From contig HF991472.1 in assembly GCA_000433095.1 (NCBI GenBank), positions 36,273 through 100,272 on the forward strand: a DNA stretch of 64,000 bases, read 5' to 3'. Origin of the DNA: Clostridium sp. CAG:967 (lineage in GTDB: Bacteria > Cyanobacteriota > Vampirovibrionia > Gastranaerophilales > Gastranaerophilaceae). The notes under the pieces are model-generated. The model was not told the origin of the DNA. It saw only the letters and a program-made list of their open reading frames with translations, and did no database searches. Positions 26,601-36,240 of this stretch are shown piece by piece. Position numbers and translations under genes: made by a program. The first letter of the stretch is position 1. Each line of letters begins with the position of its first letter.

Positions 26601-27230
26601 ATGGAAAAGATTAAAGATGAGAACTCTAAACAACGAATTTTAGATGCAGCTACGTGCCTTTTTGCACAAAAAGGTTATGAAGGAACAAGCATCAGACAAA
26701 TATGTAATACTGCCAGAGCTAATATTTGCATGATTTCCTATTATTGGGGCGGCAAAAAAGAACTCTACAACGGGATTATTGACGATTTAATATTAAGACA
26801 AACACAATACGCAAAAACCTTTATTGACTTTGATAAAAAAATCGAAACAATGAATAAACAAGAACAAGTTTCCTTATTAATGAAAATCATTGATAAGTTT
26901 ATTGAATTTTTCTACTCCGGAAATATTTCAAAAGACTTAATTATATTCTTGTTAAAAGCCCAGCAAACTGAGTGTTTTATAGAAAAATCTCCTGCAATTA
27001 CTTATTTAAGGAATTTAATTGCGGCAATTTTTGACAAAGATGTAAATGACAGGGAAATTATTTTCAAAACAGTTTTCATAATCTCTCAGGTCAACTCCCC
27101 GAGAATTCTGCCTGCCTTCTCACTTAACCTTCTCGGGCAAGATGATTTTATTCAAGAAGATATTAATATTATAAAAGAAAATGTAAAATTTTACATTAAT
27201 GCCCTTTTAAAGGAGGCAAATATTGTTTAA
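26601..27230 (+). CDS. TetR/AcrR-family regulator (CecR/YbiH-like)
   Basis: A 209-aa repressor: an N-terminal helix-turn-helix (SKQRILDAATCLFAQKGYEGTSIRQICNTARANICMISYYW) and a C-terminal ligand domain resembling that of CecR (YbiH). In E. coli cecR precedes ybhG-ybhF-ybhS-ybhR; the same order follows here with a TolC-type gene inserted, supporting local autoregulation of this exporter. AAGGA precedes the ATG. Its last 8 bp overlap the next gene. Confidence 0.85.
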   Translation: MEKIKDENSKQRILDAATCLFAQKGYEGTSIRQICNTARANICMISYYWGGKKELYNGIIDDLILRQTQYAKTFIDFDKKIETMNKQEQVSLLMKIIDKFIEFFYSGNISKDLIIFLLKAQQTECFIEKSPAITYLRNLIAAIFDKDVNDREIIFKTVFIISQVNSPRILPAFSLNLLGQDDFIQEDINIIKENVKFYINALLKEANIV

Positions 27231-28539
27231 AAGAGTTATTTTATTATTTTCACTGTTTTTTGTTTCATCCGGCGCTTTTGCTCTGGACAGGAATGAGGTT
27301 AACCCTGAATTTTTCAACAGGTTTAATGATGAATGTCTGTACAGATATATTAACGAAGCTCTGGAAAACAATCACGATGCAAAACAAGCAAGCGCAAGAG
27401 TTGAACAGTACAGACAGCAAGCCAAATACTCTCTTGGTAATGAACTGCCGTCATTCAGCGTTTCAGCTAACTATTTAGGTATTAAAGTTCCTCAGCTGGA
27501 TAATTTTCAGTTAAAAAAGAATGCTTTTATTTTACCGTTTATGGCAAATTATGAAGCTGATTTACTTTTGAAAAATCGTGACAAGACCAGAAGCAGCAAA
27601 AAATCTTATGAAGCAAGCCAATTTGAAGAAAAAGCTGTGTATATAGCTCTGCTATCAGACGTAGCAACTGTTTATACAAATATTTTAGAGTACGACGAGC
27701 TAATCATACTTGCAGGAGAAAAAGTTGATATATATACTCAAATTTTAAACAGTGATGCAAAAAAATACAAACAAGAAGTAATTGGAACAACACAACTGAA
27801 TAACTCTGCAAAAAATCTCGAAATTGCTAAAAGTGAACTTGAAAACCTGAAAAAAGAACAAGAAATTCTTTTAATGCAGCTTGCAGTTTTGACAGGGAAT
27901 AATGCTGACTGCATAAATACTATTTCACGTGGTAAGTTTGAAGATTTTGAATATCAAGGAACTGTACCGAATGAAATAAAATCTGACGTTATCTTTTCAA
28001 GACCTGATGTTATGCAGGCTGAAAAAATGCTTGAAAAAGCAAAAATTGATGTGCGCATTGCAAGAAAAGATTTTTTGCCGACATTTAATATAACCGGCTT
28101 ATGGGTTTTTAACACAATTGCCCCGGGAACATTTTTCTCCTGGGAATCTTCTCTTGCCGCAATACTTGCAGGCGCAAGTCAGGATATATTTATGGGCGGA
28201 AGAAAAATTGCTAATTTAAAAATCCAAAAAGCAAAATATGAAGAACTGTTTGAAAAATACAGACAAACAGATTTAGAAGCCGTAAAAGAAGTTAATACTG
28301 CACTCTGCCTTATTAAACACGACACCATCATTGACAAAAATACAAAACAAAAGCTGCAATATGAATATCAAAATCTTGCAAATGAACGCAGAAAATTTGA
28401 ACGTGGAACAATATCAACACCTGAATATCTTAATAGTTTATCAAAATTTATAGATATACAAAAAGAAACTGTGCAAACAAAAAATCAAAGACTGGTAAAT
28501 TACTTTACATTATACAAAACAGTCGGAGCAAAATTATAA
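27223..28539 (+). CDS. TolC-family outer-membrane efflux channel
   Basis: A 438-aa outer-membrane factor (NodT/TolC type) with a signal peptide (FKRVILLFSLFFVSSGAFA). Two long coiled-coil helical pairs, with SFSVSANYLG and PTFNITGLW as beta-barrel strand segments, and the family signature FSRPDVMQAEKMLEKAKIDVRIARKDFLPTF near residue 265. It connects the HlyD protein and ABC permeases to the outside. The start is TTG 27223, 7 nt after AAAGGAGG, inside the end of the regulator gene. Its presence inside the operon shows an outer membrane and a self-contained tripartite pump. Confidence 0.9.
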   Translation: MFKRVILLFSLFFVSSGAFALDRNEVNPEFFNRFNDECLYRYINEALENNHDAKQASARVEQYRQQAKYSLGNELPSFSVSANYLGIKVPQLDNFQLKKNAFILPFMANYEADLLLKNRDKTRSSKKSYEASQFEEKAVYIALLSDVATVYTNILEYDELIILAGEKVDIYTQILNSDAKKYKQEVIGTTQLNNSAKNLEIAKSELENLKKEQEILLMQLAVLTGNNADCINTISRGKFEDFEYQGTVPNEIKSDVIFSRPDVMQAEKMLEKAKIDVRIARKDFLPTFNITGLWVFNTIAPGTFFSWESSLAAILAGASQDIFMGGRKIANLKIQKAKYEELFEKYRQTDLEAVKEVNTALCLIKHDTIIDKNTKQKLQYEYQNLANERRKFERGTISTPEYLNSLSKFIDIQKETVQTKNQRLVNYFTLYKTVGAKL

Positions 28540-28549
28540 GGGGCAAATT

Positions 28550-29410
28550 ATGAAGAAGAAAATAACAGCTTTAATTTTAATACTTTTGATAATAGGAACT
28601 GCGGCGTTTTTTATGACTCGTAAAAAGGAAAACCCCAATGAACTCACACTATACGGCAACATAGAAATCCGGCAGGTTGATTTGAGCTTTCAAGTATCAG
28701 GTATTATAGAAAAAATGCTGAAAGAAGAAGGTGACAGCGTAAAAAAAGGCGAGCTTCTTGCAATACTCGATTCTAAAGATTATAAATCAAATCTGGAAAA
28801 AGCTGAATCCGAAGTTAACAAAACTCTGGCACTAAAAAATGATGCAGTTTCCAAATTTGACCGTAATGCTCCGCTGGTTGAAGATAATACAATTTCAAAA
28901 CAGGAATATGATACCCTGAAAAACACAAAAGACAAAGCAAAAGCCGATTACGATGCAGCTGTAGCAGCAAGAACATACGCCAAAAATCAGCTTGATTATA
29001 CAAAAATATATGCTCCTGATGAAGGAATTATAATGGTTAGAGTTCAAGAACCCGGAGCAACTGTTAACAAAGGACAGATTGTATATTCGATTTCAAAAAC
29101 CAGACCTGTATGGATAAGAGCTTATGTAAATGAAACAGATTTAGGCAACATTAAATACGGTCAACAGGTAAATGTTTATACTGATACCGTAAACCCTCAA
29201 ACAGGTAAAAAACGTGAATACAAAGGCTACATCGGATTTATTTCGCCGGTTGCCGAGTTCACGCCAAAAACCGTACAGTCAACAGATTTAAGAACAAATT
29301 TAGTATACAGAATAAGGGTTTACATTGACGATACAGATGAATACCTTCGTCAGGGAATGCCTACAACTATTAAGGTGGATTTGAACAGCAGTGCAGACAG
29401 TCAAAATTAA
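28550..29410 (+). CDS. ybhG: HlyD-type membrane fusion protein
   Basis: A 286-aa periplasmic adaptor with an N-terminal membrane anchor (residues 4-22). LTLYGNIEIRQVDLSFQVSG and IIEKMLKEEGDSVKKGELLAILD form the lipoyl-like half motif, followed by a helical hairpin (SNLEKAESEVNKTLALKN) and the second lipoyl half (YTKIYAPDEGIIMVRVQEPG). It bridges the YbhFSR-like transporter and the TolC-like channel. AAGGGG precedes ATG; 10 bp after the channel gene. Confidence 0.85.
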   Translation: MKKKITALILILLIIGTAAFFMTRKKENPNELTLYGNIEIRQVDLSFQVSGIIEKMLKEEGDSVKKGELLAILDSKDYKSNLEKAESEVNKTLALKNDAVSKFDRNAPLVEDNTISKQEYDTLKNTKDKAKADYDAAVAARTYAKNQLDYTKIYAPDEGIIMVRVQEPGATVNKGQIVYSISKTRPVWIRAYVNETDLGNIKYGQQVNVYTDTVNPQTGKKREYKGYIGFISPVAEFTPKTVQSTDLRTNLVYRIRVYIDDTDEYLRQGMPTTIKVDLNSSADSQN

Positions 29411-30872
29411 AAATTTAATAAAAACCTTTGGCGGCACAACAGCTATAGATAACCTTTCTCTTGATATTGAAAAGGGCAAAATAACAGGCTTGATTGGTGC
29501 AGACGGTTCCGGAAAGACAACGTTAATACGCCTGATAATCGGTTTGCTTCTTCCTGATTCCGGAGAAATTGATGTTCTTGGACTAAACCCGTTTACTCAA
29601 AAAAACAAACTTGTTTCAAAAATAGGTTATATGCCGCAAAAATTTGGACTTTATGAAGATTTAACGGTTATAGAAAATCTTCGCCTGTATGCTGATTTAA
29701 AAAATCAACCGTATCAGTTTGATAAAATGCTTGACTTTACAAGCCTTACTCCGTTTCAGGACCGTCTGGCAGGAGCATTATCAGGTGGTATGAAACAAAA
29801 ATTAGGACTTGCCTGCACACTTTTAGGAACTCCTGAATTTCTATTGCTTGATGAACCGTCAGTTGGTGTTGATCCCATATCAAGGCTTGATTTAATGAAA
29901 ATGGTTAGAGATATGATTTCGCCCGAAACCACTGTATTATGGTCTACTGCTTATTTGGACGAAGCGCATAGTTTTGATACGGCAGTAGTAATGGACAAAG
30001 GAAAGGTGATTTATAACGGACGACCGCATGATTTAGCACAATCTCCACAAGAATTTCAAGAAAAAGTAATTGAACTTATGGGCGGTTACAAAAATGAACC
30101 TTCAAAAATTGCAGCAGACTATACACCTATAGATTACGATATTGACTGTTCGGTTGAAGCCGATAATTTAGAAAAAAAATACGGAAATTTTTATGCAGTA
30201 AAAAATAATTCATTCTGCATAAAACGTGGTGAAATTTTCGGTCTGCTGGGACCAAACGGTGCAGGAAAATCAACTTCATTCAAAATGATGTGCGGGTTGA
30301 CAAAGCCGTCATCGGGAACTGCAAGGATTATGGGGGTTGATATCTTAAAAAATCCGTCACAAGCCCGTTCAAAACTTGGTTATATGGCTCAAAAATTTTC
30401 ACTTTACGGTTCTTTAACAGTCAGACAGAATTTGGAATTTTTTGCTGCAGTCTACGGCATTGGATTGCTTGACCGCAAAAAACGCATAGATGAAATTATT
30501 GAAATTTTCGATTTTCAAAATGTTCAAGACCAAAAATCCGAAGATTTGCCGCTTGGCTTTAAGCAAAGACTATCACTCGCTTGTGCTTTAATTCACAATC
30601 CGCCTATTTTGTTTTTGGACGAACCCACATCAGGGGTTGATATAATTGCAAGAAAAGAATTTTGGAATCATATAATTTCCCTTTCTAAAAAGGGGGTAAC
30701 TATACTTGTTACAACACACTTTATGGATGAGGCAGAATATTGCAACAGAATAAGCCTTTTCTATAAAGGAGAAACTATAGCAGTCGGAACTCCTGATGAA
30801 TTAAAAGAAAAAGCAGGAAAAGATAATATGGAAGATACATTTATAACTTTAATTAAGGAGTCGGAAAAATGA
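29391..30872 (+). CDS. ybhF: ABC transporter ATPase with two nucleotide-binding domains
   Basis: A 493-aa tandem ATPase of the YbhF type. NBD1 has Walker A GADGSGKTT and signature LSGGMKQKLGLA; NBD2 (from about residue 255) has Walker A GPNGAGKST and Walker B LFLDEPTSGVD. Its signature is degenerate, LPLGFKQRLSLA in place of LSGGQ. In NBD1 the first Walker A has Asp for Asn. GTG 29391 lies inside the end of the preceding gene (20-bp overlap). It powers the two permeases that follow. Confidence 0.9.
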   Translation: MQTVKIKNLIKTFGGTTAIDNLSLDIEKGKITGLIGADGSGKTTLIRLIIGLLLPDSGEIDVLGLNPFTQKNKLVSKIGYMPQKFGLYEDLTVIENLRLYADLKNQPYQFDKMLDFTSLTPFQDRLAGALSGGMKQKLGLACTLLGTPEFLLLDEPSVGVDPISRLDLMKMVRDMISPETTVLWSTAYLDEAHSFDTAVVMDKGKVIYNGRPHDLAQSPQEFQEKVIELMGGYKNEPSKIAADYTPIDYDIDCSVEADNLEKKYGNFYAVKNNSFCIKRGEIFGLLGPNGAGKSTSFKMMCGLTKPSSGTARIMGVDILKNPSQARSKLGYMAQKFSLYGSLTVRQNLEFFAAVYGIGLLDRKKRIDEIIEIFDFQNVQDQKSEDLPLGFKQRLSLACALIHNPPILFLDEPTSGVDIIARKEFWNHIISLSKKGVTILVTTHFMDEAEYCNRISLFYKGETIAVGTPDELKEKAGKDNMEDTFITLIKESEK

Positions 30873-31978
30873 AAATTTTAACAGCCTTAATAAAAAAAGA
30901 ATTTTTTCAAATAATACGTGATCCGTCCAGTATAATCATAGCTTTTGTACTTCCGTTAATCTCTATTTTAATTTACATGTACGGTGTTAATCTTGATTCT
31001 GTTAAAGTTACACTCGGGATAAAAAATGATGATGCAAACCCTGAAATATCAACTCTTGTTAAATCTTTCGGACACAGCAAGTATGTCAACTCTATTGTTT
31101 ATGATAATGAAAAAGATTTAGAAGAAGCAATAGTACGTTCAAAAATCAAAGGAGCAGTAATTATCCCAAATGACTTTTCAACCAATCTTGCAAGAGGTCA
31201 GAAAGGTGATTTAATGATAATCACAGACGGAACAGAAGTTAATACTGCCAACTACGTTCAAAGCTACTCAACGTCTATAGCAAACAGCTGGCTTTCAACA
31301 AGCAAGTACAAATATTTTGTAAACCAGCCTGTCGTAAGCTCACAGATGCGGGTATGGTATAATCAGGATTTAAACAGTCATTACTTTATCCTTCCCGGGT
31401 CTATATCGATTACAATGACACTTATAGGAATTTTATTGACCGCTCTGGTTGTTGCACGGGAATGGGAGAGAGGAACAATGGAGGCTCTTTTAAGCACACA
31501 GGCAAAAAAAATTGACATTGTTCTGGGTAAATATATTCCCTATTTTGTACTTGGCATGACATCAATGTTTTTTAATGTCTTTCTTTGTGTCGGGATTTTT
31601 AAAGTTCCGTTTCGTGGCAATTACCTGATTTTATTTGCGGTAAGCGCTTTGTTTTTATTCACATTACTCGGAGTTGGTTTAACTATTTCGTCAAAACTCA
31701 AAAACCAGTTTCTTGCAAGTCAAGTTTCATTAGGAATAGGCTTCTTACCGGCATTAATGCTTTCAGGTTTAATGTTCCCGATAAATTCTATGCCGAAAAT
31801 TTTCCAGCTGTTAACAGGCATCCTGCCGCCAAGATATTTTATAACATTTATTGAAAGTGAATTTATGGCAGGCACAATATGGCAGGTTGTCTTAATCAAT
31901 GCTGTATTTTTAACAGTCTTAGGTATTCTGTTGTTTATTCTGGTTTACAAAAGTACAGATATGAGGATAGTAAAATGA
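30869..31978 (+). CDS. ybhS: ABC-2 type permease, first of pair
   Basis: A 369-aa ABC-2 permease: N-terminal helix (residues 21-41), a large extracytoplasmic domain, and five C-terminal helices. ALVVAREWERGTMEALLSTQ is the ABC-2 signature that contacts the ATPase. ATGA overlap (4 bp) with ybhF and again with the next gene indicates a tightly coupled operon. Export of drugs or amphiphiles is the inferred role. Confidence 0.9.
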   Translation: MKILTALIKKEFFQIIRDPSSIIIAFVLPLISILIYMYGVNLDSVKVTLGIKNDDANPEISTLVKSFGHSKYVNSIVYDNEKDLEEAIVRSKIKGAVIIPNDFSTNLARGQKGDLMIITDGTEVNTANYVQSYSTSIANSWLSTSKYKYFVNQPVVSSQMRVWYNQDLNSHYFILPGSISITMTLIGILLTALVVAREWERGTMEALLSTQAKKIDIVLGKYIPYFVLGMTSMFFNVFLCVGIFKVPFRGNYLILFAVSALFLFTLLGVGLTISSKLKNQFLASQVSLGIGFLPALMLSGLMFPINSMPKIFQLLTGILPPRYFITFIESEFMAGTIWQVVLINAVFLTVLGILLFILVYKSTDMRIVK

Positions 31979-33084
31979 TTGAATATTTACGCAGGATTTT
32001 TGCACTCATTAAAAAAGAATTTATAACAATTTGGAAAGATCCTAAATCCCGTGGGATAATAATTGCAATGCCTTTGCTTCAGCTTTTTGTTTTTGCAAAT
32101 GCTATTACAATGGAGGTTAAAAATATTGATGTAGTCTTGATAGACAGAGATAACTCCGTTGAATCAAGAGAACTCATTTCACGTTTTGAACATTCACCGA
32201 GATTTAGAAAATTTTATTTTGTTGATAATGAAAAAGATTTTAAAAACAAAATAGATAATCAAAAAGTTCAAATAGGTATTTATATAAATAACGATTTTTC
32301 AACTGCAATCAAATCTCAAAAAAATACTAATGTTTTAATCACAGCAGACGGCAGACAAACAAATTCAGCAGCCATTGCCGGTGGTTATGCATCGCAAATT
32401 ATCAATGATTACAATACAGAAATTACAGGAGCAAAAGGGGCACAGATAAATCCTGTAATAAGAAACTGGTTTAATCCGAATTTGGAATACCGCTGGTATA
32501 TTTTGACTGTTATAATTGCTATGCTTGCATTAGTCATAACTTTACTTTTGACTGCACTTTCCATAGCAAGAGAACGTGAAATGGGAACTTTCGATCAGCT
32601 TATTGTAAGTCCTCTCTCATCGTTTGAGATTTTACTTGGAAAAACTATCCCGCCTTTAATCATTGCAATGGGACTAACCTGTCTTATGACATTAATAATC
32701 ATAACCTGTTTTAAAGTTCCTTTTGCAGGCTCTATATGGTTATTTTTAGTTTCTGTCTTTGTTTCGCTTTTGTCAATCGTCGGGGTAGGGCTATGTATAT
32801 CAGCAGTTTGTAAAACCCAGCAGCAAGCAATTCTTGGAGTTATAACTTTTCAAATGCCTGCGGTTTTATTATCAGGTTTTATTTCTCCCGTTGAAGATAT
32901 GCCTCTTGGCTGGCAGTATCTTACCTGGATAAATCCGGTCAGATTTTTTATGGAACTTTCACGTGGAATATTTTTGAAGGGAATGGGAGTTGAAGATGTT
33001 TTCATGAAACTTATTCCACTAATATTAATTGCAGCAGTTACATTATCACTTGCTGGCTGGACATTTAAAAGAAATCTTGATTAG
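31975..33084 (+). CDS. ybhR: ABC-2 type permease, second of pair
   Basis: A 369-aa partner permease with the same architecture as the preceding one and the signature ALSIAREREMGTFDQLIVSPL. Start set at ATG 31975, overlapping the previous stop as ATGA; a longer frame reaching back to 31879 is only read-through of the other gene. Last gene of the operon. No terminator hairpin is visible before the oppositely oriented tRNA-Ser. Confidence 0.9.
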   Translation: MIEYLRRIFALIKKEFITIWKDPKSRGIIIAMPLLQLFVFANAITMEVKNIDVVLIDRDNSVESRELISRFEHSPRFRKFYFVDNEKDFKNKIDNQKVQIGIYINNDFSTAIKSQKNTNVLITADGRQTNSAAIAGGYASQIINDYNTEITGAKGAQINPVIRNWFNPNLEYRWYILTVIIAMLALVITLLLTALSIAREREMGTFDQLIVSPLSSFEILLGKTIPPLIIAMGLTCLMTLIIITCFKVPFAGSIWLFLVSVFVSLLSIVGVGLCISAVCKTQQQAILGVITFQMPAVLLSGFISPVEDMPLGWQYLTWINPVRFFMELSRGIFLKGMGVEDVFMKLIPLILIAAVTLSLAGWTFKRNLD

Positions 33085-33101
33085 ACCTTCAAATAAAAAA
33101 T

Positions 33102-33188
33102 CAGAGAGGAAGGGATTCGAACCCTCGGTGGAATTGCTCCCACACAACCTTTCCAAGATTGCACCTTAAACCGCTCGGACACCTCTCT
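33102..33188 (-). tRNA. tRNA-Ser(GGA)
   Basis: 87 nt on the minus strand. Acceptor AGAGAGG/CCTCTCT with discriminator G, anticodon arm CAATC TTGGAAA GGTTG giving anticodon GGA, a long class II variable arm (TGTGGGAGCAATTCCACC) and T-loop TTCGAAT. CCA is not encoded. Confidence 0.95.
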
Positions 33189-33239
33189 TTATTTTTCATA
33201 TTTATTAATTTATCATAAACATTTTTATTTTTCCAGAAA

Positions 33240-33758
33240 TTATTTTCTTAATGTATAAATCAAATGTTCCATATTTTTGCCCTGTACATTTTTGATAAAC
33301 TTACCTGTTAGTACTGCTCCCAAACTTTCTGCCACTTTTCTTGAACTGACATTTTCAGGACGGATTTCAAAAATAACACTGTTCAGGTTTAACTTATTAA
33401 ATGCATAATCTGCCATAATTTTTGCTCCGGTTCTTGCATAACCTTTATGCCAGTGTTTTTCTTTTAAAATATAACCTATTTCATAATATTCAACTCCGTC
33501 AATAACATCGGGCATAAGTGCAATTTGACCTACTATATCACCGCTTTGTTTATCCTGGGCAAGAAAATATCCAAGCCCGTATTTTTTATAATACTCCCTG
33601 CATTTTTTAATCCAAGCCAATACGTCTATATCTTCAAAAACATACTCCCAAGCATACATAACATTTGGATTTTTAAGCATTTCAGCAACATCAAAAAAAT
33701 CCTGTTTTGACATTCTCCGAAAAAGCATTCTGTCAGTTTCTATAAAAATATTTTCCAT
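33240..33758 (-). CDS. GNAT-family N-acetyltransferase (RimJ-like)
   Basis: A 172-aa acetyltransferase of the RimJ/RimL-like GNAT branch: IETDRMLFRRMSKQDFFDVAEML at the N-terminus, EIGYILKEKHWHKGYARTGAKIM as the acetyl-CoA-binding motif A, and ENVSSRKVAESLGAVLTGKF near the C-terminus. Target unknown. Start set at ATG 33758, because the longer frame would overlap aroA in the 28-bp divergent promoter region. Confidence 0.85.
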   Translation of the reverse strand: MENIFIETDRMLFRRMSKQDFFDVAEMLKNPNVMYAWEYVFEDIDVLAWIKKCREYYKKYGLGYFLAQDKQSGDIVGQIALMPDVIDGVEYYEIGYILKEKHWHKGYARTGAKIMADYAFNKLNLNSVIFEIRPENVSSRKVAESLGAVLTGKFIKNVQGKNMEHLIYTLRK

Positions 33759-33786
33759 TCTTTTATTATATGTTAGAATTAAAATC

Positions 33787-35058
33787 ATGCAAAAGATTGT
33801 TAAAAAAATTACAAACGGACTAAAAGGTTCAGTAACCATACCGGCTGATAAATCTATTTCTCACAGAGCCGTAATGTTTGCTTCCTTAGCTAAAGGACAA
33901 TCAATTATTAAAAATTTTTCTAAAGGACAAGATCCTCTGTCATCCTTAAAAGTTTGCTGCGCATTAGGAATAAACGCAGAACTTAATGAAGATTTAATAA
34001 TAAATTCAACAGGAAAACTTTCAGGAGCCAATCAGGAGTTGGATTGCGGAAATTCAGGCACTACAATGAGGTTGATGTCAGGAATTTTAGCAGGACAAAG
34101 TTTTAATTCGATTTTGAAAGGTGACGAAAGCTTATCAAAACGCCCGATGAAACGTGTAATTGAGCCACTGGAACTTATGGGAGCAGAGATTAATTCTAAC
34201 GAATATAAAGCTCCGCTAAAAATTTCAGGACACAATTTAACAGGTATAAATTATAACTCCAAACTTGCTTCCGCACAGGTCAAATCCTGTATATTACTAG
34301 CAGGTTTAAATGCAGAAGGCAAAACAAGTTTTACGGAACCGTATATTTCACGTGACCATACTGAAAGAATGCTTAAATATATGGGGGCAAATATTTCAAC
34401 CTGCCATAACACAGTTACTGTCGAAAAGTCCTTACTAGAGCCAAAAACAATAGAGATTTGCGGCGATATATCGTCTGCGGCTTACTTTATAACAGCAGGC
34501 TTGGTTGTTCCGAATTCCGTGATTATTTTAAAGAATGTCGGACTGAACCCTACAAGAACAGGTATTCTGGAAGTTGTGCAAAAAATGGGCGGCAATATTG
34601 AAATTCTTGATAAAAAAACAGTTTCAGGAGAAGAAGTCGGAGATATTCAAATTTCATATTCAGAATTAAAAGCTTGCAAAATTGAAGGAGAAATTATTCC
34701 TAAACTTATTGATGAACTTCCTGTTATAGCTGTTCTTGCCACACAGTCTCAAGGCACTACCACCATTAAAGATGCAGGCGACTTACGCAATAAAGAATCT
34801 GACAGAATTAAGGCGGTTGTAACTGAATTACAAAAATTAGGAGCAGATATCCAAGAAACCCCGGACGGCTTTATCATTAACGGGAAAAAAGATTTAAACG
34901 GGGATACAGAAGTTGAAACCTACCATGATCACAGACTTGCTATGAGTTTATATGTGGCAGGATTAATATGTAATAAACCTATTATGATTAACGGTTTTGA
35001 GTGGGTAGATATATCTTTTCCAGAATTCGACAGGTTATTTAATTCCTTAGCATTGTAA
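33787..35058 (+). CDS. aroA: 5-enolpyruvylshikimate-3-phosphate synthase
   Basis: A 423-aa EPSP synthase of the shikimate pathway, transferring enolpyruvyl from PEP to shikimate-3-phosphate. Key segments: IPADKSISHRAVMFASLAKG, LDCGNSGTTMRLMSGIL (PEP-binding loop), SAQVKSCILLAGL, and DELPVIAVLATQSQG, RNKESDRI, TYHDHRLAMSL in the C-terminal half. No SD; TAGAAT (33774-33779) ends 7 nt before the ATG, suggesting a leaderless message. No other aro gene adjoins. Confidence 0.95.
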   Translation: MQKIVKKITNGLKGSVTIPADKSISHRAVMFASLAKGQSIIKNFSKGQDPLSSLKVCCALGINAELNEDLIINSTGKLSGANQELDCGNSGTTMRLMSGILAGQSFNSILKGDESLSKRPMKRVIEPLELMGAEINSNEYKAPLKISGHNLTGINYNSKLASAQVKSCILLAGLNAEGKTSFTEPYISRDHTERMLKYMGANISTCHNTVTVEKSLLEPKTIEICGDISSAAYFITAGLVVPNSVIILKNVGLNPTRTGILEVVQKMGGNIEILDKKTVSGEEVGDIQISYSELKACKIEGEIIPKLIDELPVIAVLATQSQGTTTIKDAGDLRNKESDRIKAVVTELQKLGADIQETPDGFIINGKKDLNGDTEVETYHDHRLAMSLYVAGLICNKPIMINGFEWVDISFPEFDRLFNSLAL

Positions 35059-35164
35059 AGAAATGTTAACTTAACAAATTATATAAAAGCAATTTCCGGT
35101 TAAAGAAATTTTTTATATATACAAGGTTAGGTTATAAATTTTTGAAAGGTTAAGGTATTAGGTT

Positions 35165-36184
35165 ATGGCATTAGATTCTATCAACAATTATAGAAGTGCA
35201 TATGATGATTTCTACGCACAACAATATTTTGCACAAGCAAAACAGCCGCAAGCAGAAAAAACTGCATTCACAGGTTATTATCAGCAACCCGCTGCTGATA
35301 CATTCCAAAAATCAGGAGGTTCCGGTCTTTCAACAGGTCTGCTTTTAGGAACCGCTGCAGGTGGTGCAACAGGTGCAGGAACTTATTTCTTCGGTGCAAA
35401 CCCTCTTAAAGACGGAAAAGTTGATGAAAGCTTATTAGGTTCGCTTGATGATGCAGCTTATCAAGATGCTTTAAAAGGTAAGAAAGATGAATTATTAACA
35501 AACGCAAAACAAAAAGTTTTAGATAAATACAAGATTAAAGATGAAAAACAATTAGAAGCAATTAAAAAATTCGTTGGCGCAGAAGACAGAACCAAATTAC
35601 CGAAAGAAGTCTTGGATTTAGTGCCTGATGATATGAGAGCCAACACAAAAGCAGCTAAAGTTAGACTTGAAGCAGCAACTAAAGATATAGCAGAAATTAA
35701 AGTTGATGATATTACAAAAGAAGCAGAAAAACTTGTTTCAAAAGATACATTGAAATTCAAAGCACAAGAATTAGCAGATTTAAAATCTTTTGAAAGTAAA
35801 ATTTCAGGTCTTGCAGATGATATCAAACCTGCTGATTTAGAAAAATTTATCAAAGAAAATGCTAAATCATTCGGCATAACAGGCGACGAAAAAGCAATTG
35901 AAACTGAAGCCAGAAGATTGGCAACCAAAGGTAAAGCAGAATTACTTACCTCACATAAAGCTAAAATCACAAACGCTGAAAATGCCGTTAATACAGTAAA
36001 AGAAAATTTAGGCAAAAAATTCACAACATACTGGGATGACAGTGCTAAAGCTTTAAAGAAAGAAACTCCTGAAGCTTTAACAAAAGCCTTCAAAAACTTC
36101 AAATGGAACAAAGCAGTAAAAGGCGGCGGTATCGCAGCTGCAGCAGGTCTTGTATTAGGGCTTTTATTCGGAAACAATGCTTAA
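35165..36184 (+). CDS. Lineage-type coiled-coil protein with F-x-G motif
   Basis: A 339-aa protein of unknown function. The N-terminus is polar with KTAFTGYYQQ near residue 35, followed by a glycine-rich hydrophobic stretch (GLSTGLLLGTAAGGATGAGT), a long charged lysine/alanine/glutamate helical region (residues 80-310) and a C-terminal glycine-zipper hydrophobic end (GGGIAAAAGLVLGLLFGNN). Two glycine-zipper segments flanking a coiled coil suggest membrane association. It is followed directly by a strong terminator, so it is monocistronic. Confidence 0.6.
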   Translation: MALDSINNYRSAYDDFYAQQYFAQAKQPQAEKTAFTGYYQQPAADTFQKSGGSGLSTGLLLGTAAGGATGAGTYFFGANPLKDGKVDESLLGSLDDAAYQDALKGKKDELLTNAKQKVLDKYKIKDEKQLEAIKKFVGAEDRTKLPKEVLDLVPDDMRANTKAAKVRLEAATKDIAEIKVDDITKEAEKLVSKDTLKFKAQELADLKSFESKISGLADDIKPADLEKFIKENAKSFGITGDEKAIETEARRLATKGKAELLTSHKAKITNAENAVNTVKENLGKKFTTYWDDSAKALKKETPEALTKAFKNFKWNKAVKGGGIAAAAGLVLGLLFGNNA

Positions 36185-36203
36185 AAAATAACTCATATCA
36201 AAA

Positions 36204-36236
36204 AAACTCCCGTAATGATTTCGGGAGTTTTTATTT
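36204..36236. terminator. Bidirectional rho-independent terminator
   Basis: Stem AAACTCCCG/CGGGAGTTT (36204-36212 and 36222-36230), 9-nt loop, T-run on the plus strand and A-run on its left side. It ends both the F-x-G protein gene and the convergent kinase gene. Confidence 0.8.
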
Positions 36237-36240
36237 TTTA

